Positions 42,861 to 51,804 of a DNA stretch of 64,000 nucleotides are shown piece after piece. How positions within the stretch are numbered: the first letter of the stretch is position 1; the number at the start of each line of letters is the position of its first letter. This DNA comes from Nostoc sp. CHAB 5824 (GTDB lineage: Bacteria; Cyanobacteriota; Cyanobacteriia; Cyanobacteriales; Nostocaceae), in assembly GCF_020829665.1 (NCBI RefSeq), contig NZ_JAIVFT010000007.1:62001-126000 (forward strand). The letters are read 5' to 3'. Under the pieces are notes generated by a model that was not told the origin of the DNA, made no database searches, and saw only the letters and a list, made by a program, of their open reading frames with translations. The translations under genes were made by a program, and so were the position numbers.

Positions 42861-44024
42861 ATGCGGCAACCTGCACACGGGGGAAATATAGCCTGGGCAG
42901 CAGCACTGGCTGGCTGTCCCCCTGACGCTATTCTGGATTTTTCTGCTAGCATCAGCCCGTTGGGGCCTCCAAATAGCGCGATCGCTGCTATTAAGTCCCA
43001 AATTGGTAATCTTAAGCACTATCCAGACCCAAACTATAGTGACCTGAGACTAGCTCTCAGTCACTTCCATCAATTGCCGCCTGAGTGGATTCTGCCGGGT
43101 AACGGCTCCGCAGAATTACTCACTTTGATAGGTAGAGAATTAGCTCAATTAGCCGCGACAATTTTAATAACTCCAGCCTTTGGCGACTATTACCGAACCC
43201 TGACAGCGTACAACGCTAAAGTGCTGGAGTGTCCTTTGTCATTAGTGAGCCAGTGCGGTCTTCTCCCAAGGGGAGACGCCAAGGGCGATGGGGGTTCCCC
43301 CCATGAGCAACTGCGAACCCGAAGGGTCAATGGTCATACCCTACGGGAAGGCGAAGCGCCTACGTCATTGGTCATTGGTCATTTGTCATTGGCAAAAGAC
43401 AAAGGGTTATTGCTGAATAATCCCCACAACCCAACCGGAAAACTATTTTCGCGGGACTCTATTTTGCCCTACCTAGAGCAATTTGCTTTGGTTGTGGTGG
43501 ATGAAGCATTTATGGATTTTGTGCCGCCCAATCAGGAACAAAGCCTAATTCCGGTGGTACAGGAATGTGCAAATTTAGTAGTATTGCGATCGCTGACCAA
43601 ATTTTACAGTCTTCCTGGACTGCGATTAGGATATGCGATCGCACACCCCGACTGCCTAGCTAAATGGCAGCTATGGCGTGACCCCTGGCCCGTAAACACG
43701 CTAGCGGCAGCGGCGGCAATTGCCGCACTCCAGGATACGGAGTTTCAGCAGCAAACCTGGGCATGGCTACCACCTGCACGAAACCAACTCTTTCAGGGTT
43801 TGGCTGAAATACCAGGATTGCAACCCCAAGCAAGTGCTGCTAACTTTTTATTGGTTGAGTCCCAAGAGTCTATTTCCCAGTTACAGCAACAATTACTCAA
43901 GTATCACCAGATTTTAATTCGCGATTGCCTTAGTTTTAAAGAACTAGGCGATCGCTTTTTCCGGGTTGCTGTACGTGAAGAGTCCGATAATCAACGCTTA
44001 CTAACAGCGTTAAAAGAGAGTTAG
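42861..44024 (+). CDS. cobD: Threonine-phosphate decarboxylase-like PLP aminotransferase (CobD/HisC family)
   Basis: A 387-residue fold-type I PLP enzyme. Its opening HGGNIAWAAALAGCPPDAI then LDFSASISPLGPPN is typical of CobD, which makes (R)-1-amino-2-propanol phosphate for cobalamin's side chain. The catalytic lysine lies in VLRSLTKFYSLPGLRLGYA, the Asp in VVVDEAFMDF, and NPHNPTGKLF is the PLP-site asparagine region. A stretch coding about 50 residues (about 125-178, CGLLPRGDAKGDGGSPHEQL on) is repeat-derived and has no match in the family. Start is ATG at 42861, 26 bases after HU. The choice of CobD over HisC rests mainly on the N-terminus. Confidence 0.8.
   Translation: MRQPAHGGNIAWAAALAGCPPDAILDFSASISPLGPPNSAIAAIKSQIGNLKHYPDPNYSDLRLALSHFHQLPPEWILPGNGSAELLTLIGRELAQLAATILITPAFGDYYRTLTAYNAKVLECPLSLVSQCGLLPRGDAKGDGGSPHEQLRTRRVNGHTLREGEAPTSLVIGHLSLAKDKGLLLNNPHNPTGKLFSRDSILPYLEQFALVVVDEAFMDFVPPNQEQSLIPVVQECANLVVLRSLTKFYSLPGLRLGYAIAHPDCLAKWQLWRDPWPVNTLAAAAAIAALQDTEFQQQTWAWLPPARNQLFQGLAEIPGLQPQASAANFLLVESQESISQLQQQLLKYHQILIRDCLSFKELGDRFFRVAVREESDNQRLLTALKES
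43230..43400. repeat. Repeat insertion inside the CobD-like gene
   Basis: TCCTTTGTCATTAGTGAGCC leads into GGTCTTCTCCCAAGGGGAGA and CCCTACGGGAAGGCGAAGCG, two GC-rich hairpins. TCATTGGTCATTGGTCATTT, a tandem heptamer of the same class as at 46383-46440, closes it. The whole is open in the gene's frame and no stop codon occurs. Confidence 0.75.
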
Positions 44025-44139
44025 GAGTTATAAATTGAAGAAGGGTTTTAATTCCTAACTCCTAATTCTTAATTCCTAACTTCTAATTCCTAACTCCTAA
44101 TTCTTAATTCCTAACTCTAACTCCTAACTTTAAATTCAC
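44025..44139. repeat. Short tandem repeat tract (AATTCCTAACTCCT type)
   Basis: About six variants of TAATTCCTAACTCCTAATTC run head to tail from 44048 to about 44130 and end ten bases before the GTG start of the next gene. No Shine-Dalgarno is visible in them. Confidence 0.85.
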
Positions 44140-45594
44140 GTGACCGTTGACTACGATGTTGTAATTATTGGTGGCAGTCTTGCTGGATACTACGCTGCTT
44201 TTGCTGCAACACAACTACGTGCTACAGTTGCCCTCGTGGAACCCAAAGTAGACTACGGGTTTACTCATCACCATGCTGTTACCGAAATCGGAAAACTGGC
44301 GCAGAAGTTGAATGATGCCACTAGTTTTGATATTCATGCGACACCCACTGATAGCTCAGAAGAATGCCACATATCTATGGCATGGCAAGAAGCTATGTTA
44401 TATGCTCAATGCGTCGCCTCAAATCTCAAAGAACAGCATTCCCCAGCCATCTTAGCTGCGTTGGGGGTAGATATCATCGTTGGCAGTGGTCAATTTCAAT
44501 CTTCACCCCAGCTGGCTTTTGCCGTTAATAATCGCCTACTACGCGCCCGTACCTATTTGCTAGCCAGTGGTTCGCGTCCAGAAATTCCGGAGATTGAAGG
44601 ATTGGAAGCTACTGGCTATCTAACCCTATCTAATATTTGGCAATCTTTAGAGGGAGAGACATTACCCAAAAATTGGGTCATTATCGCCGGAGTTCCCCAA
44701 AGCATTGAAATGGCTCAAACTTTAGCGCGGTTTGGTTGCAGTGTGACGCTAGTAGTCAAGCATCCCTATGTTTTACCCAATATTGACCCTGAGATAGCCA
44801 TATTGCTTCAGGCGCAGTTGGAAGTCGAGGGTGTGCGTGTCCTCACCGAAAAACCAGTAACTCAGGTAAGGCTAATTGAGGATAAAAAGTGGATTCAAGC
44901 AGGAGATAAAGCCATTGAAACTGATGAAATTTTAGTGGCGACTGGACAACAGCCGAATCTTGAATCTCTAAATTTGGCAACAGTAGGTGTGAAATGGCAT
45001 CGGCGTAGCTTAGTAGTGAATGATAAACTGCAAACTACTAACCAACGCATTTACGCTTGTGGTGATGTAATTGGTGGTTACGACTTTGCCAATATTGCTA
45101 ATTATGAAGCAAAAATTGCCCTAAACAATGCACTGTTTTTCCCCAGGTTACGAGTAGATTATCGCTCCATTCCTTGGGCAATGTTTTCTGTGCCAATGAT
45201 GGCGCAAGTGGGTTTGACAGAGACCCAGGCAAAACGCCAATTTGGTCGAGATGAAGTTTTAGTTTTGCGACAGTATTTTAAAATAGTGGCAGCAGCCCAA
45301 CTTCGGGACGAAACGACTGGTATATGTAAATTAATTGTGCTACGTAACGGCGAAATTTTGGGAGCTTCGATATTGGGGGCAGAAGCTGGAGAGTTGATTA
45401 ATTTGATTGCCTTGGCAATGTCACAAAAAATTAAAGTCAAACATCTAGCAAATTTATCTCCTGTCTATCCCAGTTTCTCAGAAATTCTGGAACGAACTGC
45501 AAGAGAGTGGAGTAAGCAAAAGTTAAATAGCAATATTCCTTTGCAAGAGTTTTTAGAAGGCTTCTTCCATTTCCGCCGCAATTGGAATTTATAA
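44140..45594 (+). CDS. Flavoprotein of the dihydrolipoamide-dehydrogenase fold lacking the redox disulfide
   Basis: A 484-residue FAD/NAD(P)-binding protein. It has the Rossmann motif DVVIIGGSLAGYYAAFAATQ (about 6-25), the NAD-binding half (LPKNWVIIAGVPQSIEMAQT), the FAD motif IYACGDVIGGYDFANIANYE and the dimerisation domain (SIPWAMFSVPMMAQVGLTE, ending LSPVYPSFSEILERTAREW). The usual C-x4-C active site after the first FAD motif is missing: the region reads EPKVDYGFTHHHAVTEIG. So it cannot do disulfide exchange and may be a diaphorase or quinone reductase. The HP-type dyad near the end is also not in its standard form. The GTG start at 44140 abuts a tandem repeat tract. Similar variants are known in cyanobacteria. 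Confidence 0.85.
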   Translation: MTVDYDVVIIGGSLAGYYAAFAATQLRATVALVEPKVDYGFTHHHAVTEIGKLAQKLNDATSFDIHATPTDSSEECHISMAWQEAMLYAQCVASNLKEQHSPAILAALGVDIIVGSGQFQSSPQLAFAVNNRLLRARTYLLASGSRPEIPEIEGLEATGYLTLSNIWQSLEGETLPKNWVIIAGVPQSIEMAQTLARFGCSVTLVVKHPYVLPNIDPEIAILLQAQLEVEGVRVLTEKPVTQVRLIEDKKWIQAGDKAIETDEILVATGQQPNLESLNLATVGVKWHRRSLVVNDKLQTTNQRIYACGDVIGGYDFANIANYEAKIALNNALFFPRLRVDYRSIPWAMFSVPMMAQVGLTETQAKRQFGRDEVLVLRQYFKIVAAAQLRDETTGICKLIVLRNGEILGASILGAEAGELINLIALAMSQKIKVKHLANLSPVYPSFSEILERTAREWSKQKLNSNIPLQEFLEGFFHFRRNWNL

Positions 45595-45619
45595 GAGACG
45601 CGATTAATCGCGTCTGTAC
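45594..45619. repeat. 26-base repeat with an 18-base perfect palindrome
   Basis: GACGCGATTAATCGCGTC is its own complement. The 26 bases at 45594-45619 recur exactly at 47745-47770, inside the DUF3685 gene. This copy overlaps the flavoprotein stop codon by one base. Confidence 0.85.
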
Positions 45620-45671
45620 AAGAGTTAGGAGTAGAGTCTCCAACTGGGAACCAGGCAAATTACAAATTATT

Positions 45672-46382
45672 TTAAAACGCCTGCATGACAATCCAAATTA
45701 CCCCCGCAGCTACTAGAGGCACGCTGAGATTATCTGTGCCGTGAGGTGAGACTGCCTCTGCTAGGGTGGCGAAAGTAGCAGTTAACACTGCGGTGAACAA
45801 GGCCCATGCCAAACTAAAAGGTTTTGCTAAAGGACTCAGCGACGAACCAGGTAGCAGCAACAGCACTAAGAAAATCCCTACTGTACTCACTACAAACATT
45901 GCTGCCGAACCCTCCCAGGAACGCACAGAATTTCCCACTTGGTACTTATGCTGTCCGAAGCGCCTGCCGATTAATGCTGCTAGTGCATCACCCCAAGTCA
46001 TCGCCATTATCCCAGCTACAGCAATTGGGGCGCTGTCTACTGGCCCGTCTGGTCGCCACAGTAGCCCGAACAACAGGGTCACTGAGATAGCGAAATAAAC
46101 CGTACCAGGTGAGCTATCCTGGGTATCCATTGCGCCGATGATTCGGTAGCGGTAAAACAGGTAATTAAGTCCGATAAAGCTAGCAAAAGGTATAATTCCG
46201 ATTTCCCAGTGTTTAAACAGCAACAGGACGCCGAAAGCCCACATCCCTGCACCAATATGGATCACCTTGCGGGTCAAATCCGGCTTTACACCAAACAGCC
46301 TACGCAGTCCCTCGCCAACGACAAGCAGACTAGTCGCGTAAATATAAGAAACTACCAACCCGATAAAATCATTGTTTGTCAT
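45672..46382 (-). CDS. Phytol kinase-like (DGK/polyprenol kinase family) membrane protein
   Basis: A 236-residue protein with about six to seven membrane helices (for instance WAFGVLLLFKHWEIGIIPFA and MFVVSTVGIFLVLLLLPG). The CTP-kinase-type motifs of plant VTE5 and cyanobacterial phytol kinase are present: RKVIHIGAGMWAFG, GIMAMTWGDALAALIGRRFG, VGNSVRSWEGSAAMF, and the end NLSVPLVAAGVIW. Such enzymes phosphorylate phytol freed from chlorophyll so it can enter tocopherol synthesis. Related proteins are sometimes mislabelled phosphatidate cytidylyltransferases. The start is ATG. Confidence 0.85.
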   Translation of the reverse strand: MTNNDFIGLVVSYIYATSLLVVGEGLRRLFGVKPDLTRKVIHIGAGMWAFGVLLLFKHWEIGIIPFASFIGLNYLFYRYRIIGAMDTQDSSPGTVYFAISVTLLFGLLWRPDGPVDSAPIAVAGIMAMTWGDALAALIGRRFGQHKYQVGNSVRSWEGSAAMFVVSTVGIFLVLLLLPGSSLSPLAKPFSLAWALFTAVLTATFATLAEAVSPHGTDNLSVPLVAAGVIWIVMQAF

Positions 46383-46463
46383 TAGTCATTAGTCATTGGT
46401 CATTGGTTATTAGTCATTAGCGATTGGTCATTCTTCCGCTGCCTCCCCTGCTCCCTTGCTTCT
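46383..46463. repeat. Short tandem repeat tract (TTAGTCATTGGTCA type)
   Basis: Six or more ATTAGTCATTGGTCA-like units follow the start of the phytol-kinase-like gene (it leaves leftward). They sit in the promoter/ribosome-site region. A C-rich CTGCCTCCCCTGCTCCCTTG word is appended. Confidence 0.8.
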
Positions 46464-48236
46464 TTATTTAGTCCGATCGCTATTTCGTCTAAAGTTTTTT
46501 TCTACTAACGAAACACTACCAATACCTTGAAGAATACCACGACCGATTAAACCTAAACCTCGACCAATTATTTGGGTGAGAATGAAGACTATACCGCTAC
46601 CTACAAAAGCTAATAGTGATTTTAAACGCGGTGCGATCGCATCACTAAATTCTAGGAGCAACGTCACTAGTAAAGGAATATTAGAAAGTCTTGCTAACTC
46701 CTGATTTCGAGGAGCATAAACTGAAGTATTGGCAATACCACGAGGCGCGATTACAAATAGTTCGTAGCGACTCTCAAAAACTAATTTTGGCTCATTTATA
46801 TAATTTTTTAATCGATATTTCCACGATAAATCATTTCTGAATTGTTCAATATCTCTTGTGGAAATCAATTGCCGTCCATAAAAATTTTGTTTAATTGCTT
46901 CTACATCTGCTAAAGAATTTAGCAGTGGTTGCACTACCCCATTTGCTACCTGAATCAACAAGTTCTCTAAAATCATTAACGCTTGAGACTTTGCTTCAGC
47001 ACTGACTACTGGATAGGAGGTATTATCAATGTTTAATTCTGTTTGAAACAGTAGATAAGAATACAACTCATAAACTAGTGGAATTTTATTTAAAATATCT
47101 CTTTGCACAACTTCTATACTTGGTAACAATGAATTAACAATTTCTATATTTTTATTTCTTAATTTTATCCGAGAAAACTTTCCAAAAAACTCTGTAATTG
47201 CTGCTTGCCATAATTCGCTTAATAAACTAAATTTTAACTCATATAATTGATTCATTTCGATTTGAGAAGCACGCAGTTCATCCAACTGTTGAGCCAGTTT
47301 TTGCAGAATAATATAAAGTAATTCTCGTTTTTTATCTTCACGAAAGATGTCAATTTCTAAAGGTACATCTGTGACATTTTGTAAAGAAAATTGAATTTTT
47401 GTAATGCAAGATGAAAACAAGGCAGATTGTAGTGTTCCCGGACTAAGTAAAGGTGGCACAGTTTCCCTTTTTTGAATGGCACTACTCAATGAAGGAGCCA
47501 GAGACGGCTCATCAGCAACCGGAATATATTCTTGCCTTTCTTGTGATGAAACCAACAAGCGATTTAGCAACCAACGAGCCGCTAGTAGTTCTCGCCGCCT
47601 TCCAGCTAGAATTGCTCCATCTAATACTGGAAGTCCGGGAACTTGTAATTGTGCTGTGACTGCGGCTAAGGTAGCTTCAATGTAAGCAATTCCTGACAAA
47701 CGTAAATTATTTCGTAGTCTAGAGAAAGGGAGTGAGGAGTGGGGAGAGACGCGATTAATCGCGTCTGTACTAGGGAGTGGGGAATTAGGAGTTATTATTG
47801 CTTCCGTGTTTTGAAACCAATAGTCACCACCATCGGCAACTTCTTGCATGGCGGCGATTAACTCAGGAAGTGGTGTACCTTTAGGGCAGTAGCCATTAAT
47901 ACCAATAGATTTTGCAGCCAATAGCAGTCCTTGTTCTTGACCAGAACTGAGGAGCAAAATTGGCAGGTTGGGATATAAGGCTCTGAGTTGCCGACAGAAT
48001 TGTAAACCTAGCTGTTGACTGGTGGTAGAGCGACCATTACCGAATTCCAAAACCACCAAATTTACCTGATTTGGGTCTTCTTGGGCAATTTCTGCTAAAA
48101 TTTGCAAGGCAGCAGTGTAAGTTTCTACCACTCCTGTTACTTCCAGGCTAGGAATTGCTTCTAGAGCTACCCGTAATCCCAGACGAAAAATCGGGTCTTG
48201 GTCGATTAACAATAATTTTAGAGGGCGATCGCTCAT
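46464..48236 (-). CDS. DUF3685 protein with an N-terminal pseudo-receiver domain
   Basis: A 590-residue protein. Residues about 5-140 are a NarL-type receiver (LKLLLIDQDPIFRLGLRVAL, LPILLLSSGQEQGLLLAAKS, GYCPKGTPLPELIAAMQEV), but the phosphorylated aspartate is replaced by glutamate (LVVLEFGNGRS, about residue 62). So it probably cannot be phosphorylated by a kinase and may be locked on or bind other signals. The remaining 430 residues are the cyanobacterial DUF3685 domain, alpha-helical, with a hydrophobic end (LKSLLAFVGSGIVFILTQII) that may be a membrane segment. Residues about 148-173 come from repeat sequence (47718-47795). It does not have the usual LuxR DNA-binding end. Confidence 0.85.
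   Translation of the reverse strand: MSDRPLKLLLIDQDPIFRLGLRVALEAIPSLEVTGVVETYTAALQILAEIAQEDPNQVNLVVLEFGNGRSTTSQQLGLQFCRQLRALYPNLPILLLSSGQEQGLLLAAKSIGINGYCPKGTPLPELIAAMQEVADGGDYWFQNTEAIITPNSPLPSTDAINRVSPHSSLPFSRLRNNLRLSGIAYIEATLAAVTAQLQVPGLPVLDGAILAGRRRELLAARWLLNRLLVSSQERQEYIPVADEPSLAPSLSSAIQKRETVPPLLSPGTLQSALFSSCITKIQFSLQNVTDVPLEIDIFREDKKRELLYIILQKLAQQLDELRASQIEMNQLYELKFSLLSELWQAAITEFFGKFSRIKLRNKNIEIVNSLLPSIEVVQRDILNKIPLVYELYSYLLFQTELNIDNTSYPVVSAEAKSQALMILENLLIQVANGVVQPLLNSLADVEAIKQNFYGRQLISTRDIEQFRNDLSWKYRLKNYINEPKLVFESRYELFVIAPRGIANTSVYAPRNQELARLSNIPLLVTLLLEFSDAIAPRLKSLLAFVGSGIVFILTQIIGRGLGLIGRGILQGIGSVSLVEKNFRRNSDRTK
47718..47795. repeat. Repeat insertion inside the DUF3685 gene
   Basis: GGGAGTGAGGAGTGGGGAGA then the exact 26-base copy (47745-47770, palindrome GACGCGATTAATCGCGTC) then TAGGGAGTGGGGAATTAGGA: a palindrome framed by tandem repeats. 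On the coding strand it reads without stop as part of TPNSPLPSTDAINRVSPHSS. It lies in the linker after the receiver. Confidence 0.85.
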
Positions 48237-48379
48237 AGTCTACTCAATTACGCAAGCACTGTTTTTTACCAATCAGAAAACAGCTTTGACACAAAACTTT
48301 GTCTTTCCCATTGTTACCTGTTTTCCCAAACTGATAAATCGATCATAATTGCCTTATGCAGCCGTCACTGTGTAATTAA

Positions 48380-50118
48380 ATGAACCTGAGTATTCGGCAC
48401 TGGTTGGCAGAACGCTATATCGCAATCAATCAAATCAGAGGATTTTCAGCGGGGCAATTGGCAGGTACTGATACTCAAGCTGAACAAGCACTGACTTTGG
48501 TTGCAGATTCATTACTGGTGCAACAAATAAATAACGCTGCTATAGCTTGGTTAGTTGCCAATGGTGCAGAGGAACCTGAAGCTACACTGCTAACACAGCG
48601 TTTGCTCAAACTTTAATCGAAACCTTAAATTCTGCCTTTGCTGTTAATTTTTCAACTTGGTTAGAGCAAGAAAATCCCCGTTGTCTTTTTCTGCTGGATG
48701 GTTTGGATGAACTACCCCCTTCTGCTCATGGTATAAGGGCAAAAGCAATTTTTATTCAGCAATTACTGAACTTTCAATCTCAGCATAGATACAAAATTTT
48801 GTTAACGAGTCGATCAACAACATTACAAGAAATTGCCCCAGAAATACCGCTGTTATTGAGGCGAATTATCATTCAGCCGTTGGATGCACAGGAACTCAAA
48901 CAATGGTTTCAGCAGTGGGCAAAAGTGCATTCGTTGGCGATCGCTCAAAATTTCTTTACATTTTTAAAACAGGCAGGCTTATTTACCAGTCAATCAAAGT
49001 TAAAAGAATTATCTGCCCTTGCCCGTCAACCCCTAATGCTGCATTTATTGGGCATTTTACACCGCGACGGACTGCTAGATGATGAACTATTACAGTTAGC
49101 TGCTAACAACCCAAAGTCTTCTCTATTATGGAAAATTGATCATCGCCTGAGTCGATGGTTGTTGGGCTATCCGCTAATTGGCGGTATTAAGACGATACTA
49201 CTACGCTCAGGATCGGCTCATATCCACCGGACTCCAGAAGCGATCGCTAATTTACTCGCTGGTCATCATCCCCAAGATTTAATCGAGCAGATGCAAGCGA
49301 TCGCTCTCAAAATCTTACACTCGCAACGTCATCAAATTGATTTGGCTCAAGCAAATACAAATAATTTACCAGCTTTTTACTTTAAAATTCATGGTTCGGA
49401 TACCTCACGCAGAGCCACAGGGGCAAGGCAGCAGCGCGTTGCGGGGGTTCCCACGCCACTCCCCCCAACGCAGGGAACCTCTGCAAGGGGGTGGCTCCCC
49501 GTTGTAGCGACTGCCGCGTAGAAAAGTTTAATTGAGTTTTCGCATATTAGCTTTAAGTGCGCTGATTGCTAGAACAAGCCTTTTGCATAAGAGTGCCTTC
49601 GCAATCCGAATAAAATCTCTGGCTGAACTGAATTTATCGGGAGCCTCTTTGTTACAAGTGATGTTAACTGGGGTAAATTTTGAGCAGACAAACTTATCCA
49701 ATGCGGAGTTAATCGGGGCGAACCTCGCAGGCACAAACCTCCAAAAAGCAAACCTTACAGGCGCAAACCTGCAACAGGCAAATCTTATGGGGACAAATCT
49801 TAATTCTGCCAATCTCACCAACGCCTGCTTATTTGATGCCATTCTTGCTAAGGCTGACAAAAAATTAGCCAGCGATAATGATGCTTTCTTCTCCCAAGAG
49901 TCGTTTCACAAATTGAACCATTTGCGTAGTTTACCGCCGCAGGCATCGCAGCAGCCCTTCTTAAACACCGTTAAAATTGCGACAAATACAGATAATAATT
50001 GGAACAAACTCCCTGCAATCGGAGTAATGAAACCTTTGAGGGCACAATTGTACCAGTAGATTTATATGATGATGCCGATGATAAGACAGTTTTTGGCAAT
50101 AATTTTATTGAGGAATAG
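48380..50118 (+). pseudogene. Decayed NACHT / pentapeptide repeat protein
   Basis: Three or more overlapping frames make up one broken gene. An ATG at 48380 opens MNLSIRHWLAERYIAINQIR and stops at 48616. A second frame from 48580 carries NACHT text: LEQENPRCLFLLDGLDELPP (Walker B), then KILLTSRSTTL and LSALARQPLMLHLLGILHRD. No Walker A (GxxGxGKT) survives. At 49400-49520 GC-rich repeats are inserted (translated as SRRATGARQQRVAGVPT), ending the frame. Pentapeptides resume in another frame at 49610 (SLAELNLSGASLLQVMLTG, NAELIGANLAGTNLQKANLT). A further shift near 49999 gives the acidic end NETFEGTIVPVDLYDDADDK to 50118. NACHT-pentapeptide proteins are STAND NTPases, a group linked to signalling or defence; this copy is dead. 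Confidence 0.8.
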
Positions 50119-50187
50119 GGAATAGGGCATTGGAAATTAGTTAATTATTCTTTCTCCTCCTGCTCCCTGCTCCCTGCTGCCTATTTC

Positions 50188-50634
50188 CTAGCCCTCTTGC
50201 GGGTTACGGTAGCCAAAAAAGTTAATACTATAATCAGTAATCCGCACTCCTGTTTGTTCTTCAATTTTGCGGATCAAATCTTCTGGCAGTTCCACATGGA
50301 CATCAAGAATTTGATTTGTATCTATACAGTTTACATGACTGTGAGAGTCACTGATATTGCCGTATAAACGTCCATCACAGCGTTCAATACACTCAATGAT
50401 GCCCTGACTGGATAATGCTTCTAAATTTTGATAAACAGAGGTATGACCAATGTCTTTACCTTGTTGGTTCAAGCGATCGTAAATCTCTCTAGCAGAAAGA
50501 TGTTCATTTGCTTGCCAAAGTAATTCCAGAATAAAGCGACGCTGACGACTGACGCGCATACCCAGGATTTGACACTGATCAAGCGCATCTTCTAGGGAAC
50601 GAATTGGTCTTGTAGAAATTGTTTGTTTTTGCAT
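50188..50634 (-). CDS. Fur family regulator, probably PerR/FurC type
   Basis: From the ATG at 50634 (MQKQTISTRPIRSLEDALDQ) a 148-residue metalloregulator; an alternative ATG at 50670 adds 12 residues. The winged helix has RVSRQRRFILELLWQANEHL and DIGHTSVYQNLEALSSQGII. The metal domain shows SDSHSHVNCIDTNQI. The CxxC pairs that hold structural zinc in many Fur proteins are absent, a trait of cyanobacterial FurC, which senses peroxide as PerR does. Zur and Fur are alternatives; the missing CxxC argues against Zur. The nearest gene on the right is crr6, more than 600 bases away. Confidence 0.88.
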   Translation of the reverse strand: MQKQTISTRPIRSLEDALDQCQILGMRVSRQRRFILELLWQANEHLSAREIYDRLNQQGKDIGHTSVYQNLEALSSQGIIECIERCDGRLYGNISDSHSHVNCIDTNQILDVHVELPEDLIRKIEEQTGVRITDYSINFFGYRNPQEG

Positions 50635-51272
50635 ATTACAGCTTGTTAACTGTTGAGGGAATTTTCCCATTTCAATATTTATTGCTTATTTAATATATGC
50701 AATGATATTGCACACCACTTTTTCACCTGTTCTTGTGTTTTGGCTTTTGATGCTGCGGAAGTTACAGGTTGCGATAATGATTTTTTTCTTATTGACGGCT
50801 ACTTTGTCAGACCTTAATCTAAAACAAACTCATTACAACTTTAACTTAAAATTGCTGTAAATGTCCACCTTGGGACAGGCGTTGCCTGTCTCAAGTAAGC
50901 TAATTCTAATGGCATACCATGTTCAATCGTGTAGTAATTTTTTATTTAAATGTAAGCATTTATCGCCATTACAAAAGTAACATTTAAGTGGAGAAATTCG
51001 GTGTATGTGAGTGGCGTAGGCGTAGCCCGCCGCAGGCATCGCCGTCTGCTTATATCAAGGCTAGCAACTAAATGTATATTTGTGATAACCAGCGAAAACT
51101 AAGTAAAAGTATCAAATAAATTAGAGAAGGTCAGACTTGTGTATAGACCTTGTATAGGTTGACCAAATTATCAGTAAAAGTAAATACTAATTTATTTCTA
51201 AAGGTGAATGTAGCGTCAATCCCTGAAAGCTGCTACTGTAGATTCTCGATCCTACAGTTGAGCAAAAATAAA
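50635..51272. other. Intergenic stretch between fur-family and crr6 genes
   Basis: Holds the promoters of both divergent genes. TTGGGACAGGCGTTGCCTGT (50870-50889) forms a tight GACAGGC/GCCTGTC hairpin with a three-base loop. GGCGTAGGCGTAGCCCGCCG at about 51013-51032, followed by CAGGCATCGCC, is a dispersed GC-rich repeat similar to that near 49930. I did not find a clear 7-1-7 Fur/PerR box by eye. An in-frame upstream start for crr6 at 51150 is possible but not favoured. Confidence 0.5.
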
Positions 51273-51758
51273 GTGGCTGCTGAGTCAAAGACAATTGCGA
51301 TCGCACTCAATAATGACTTCATTAACACTCTGGATCTGTCGCCTGCGTCAACGGTGATTGAACAATTGCTGCAAGATGGGGCTGCATCCCATGAACAGCA
51401 GCTACGCTTTGATATCCATTACGATCTCCAACCTGGCGATCCACGGGAACTCTCAGAAATTCCAGAGGTGCGACTGTGGTTTGTGCGCCTAGATGCCAAA
51501 TACCCTTGGTTACCATTTTTACTAGATTGGAAAGCTGGAGAGTTTGCTCGTTATAGCGCCATGCTTGTACCACACCAGTTCAGTACCAAAGAAGGTATTC
51601 AGTACAATCCTGAAGCTTTAGAAATATTTTTGATGCACAAAATCTTTATTTTAGGTGATTGGCTCAAACAGCAGGATATCCCCAGCCTCTCGCGGCTGAA
51701 GTCTATGGCCCAAATACTGGGTTATGAATTAGAGGATGCTTTTTTTGAGATATTTTAA
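51273..51758 (+). CDS. crr6: CRR6-type NdhI maturation factor
   Basis: From the GTG at 51273 (VAAESKTIAIALNNDFINTL) a 161-residue protein matching CRR6 (DUF1817), the chlororespiratory reduction 6 factor of plastids and cyanobacteria, which is needed for assembly of NdhI into NDH-1. Diagnostic text is RELSEIPEVRLWFVRLDAKY PWLPFLLDWKAGEFARY and AMLVPHQFSTKEGIQYNPEA LEIFLMHKIF. No membrane segment is seen, so it is stromal/cytoplasmic. The strong hairpin at 51768 terminates it. Confidence 0.93.
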   Translation: MAAESKTIAIALNNDFINTLDLSPASTVIEQLLQDGAASHEQQLRFDIHYDLQPGDPRELSEIPEVRLWFVRLDAKYPWLPFLLDWKAGEFARYSAMLVPHQFSTKEGIQYNPEALEIFLMHKIFILGDWLKQQDIPSLSRLKSMAQILGYELEDAFFEIF

Positions 51759-51767
51759 TTCTGAATA

Positions 51768-51804
51768 ACCGCAAAATCTAGCTGTCACGTCCAGATTTTG
51801 CGGT
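51768..51804 (+). terminator. Hairpin after crr6, probable terminator
   Basis: ACCGCAAAATCT at 51768-51779 pairs perfectly with AGATTTTGCGGT at 51793-51804, 13-base loop. A T-run is weak. The next 250 bases hold a GGGCAGGGGGAAAGGGG tract (51820-51860) and its complement near 52010-52030, and no gene. Confidence 0.7.
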
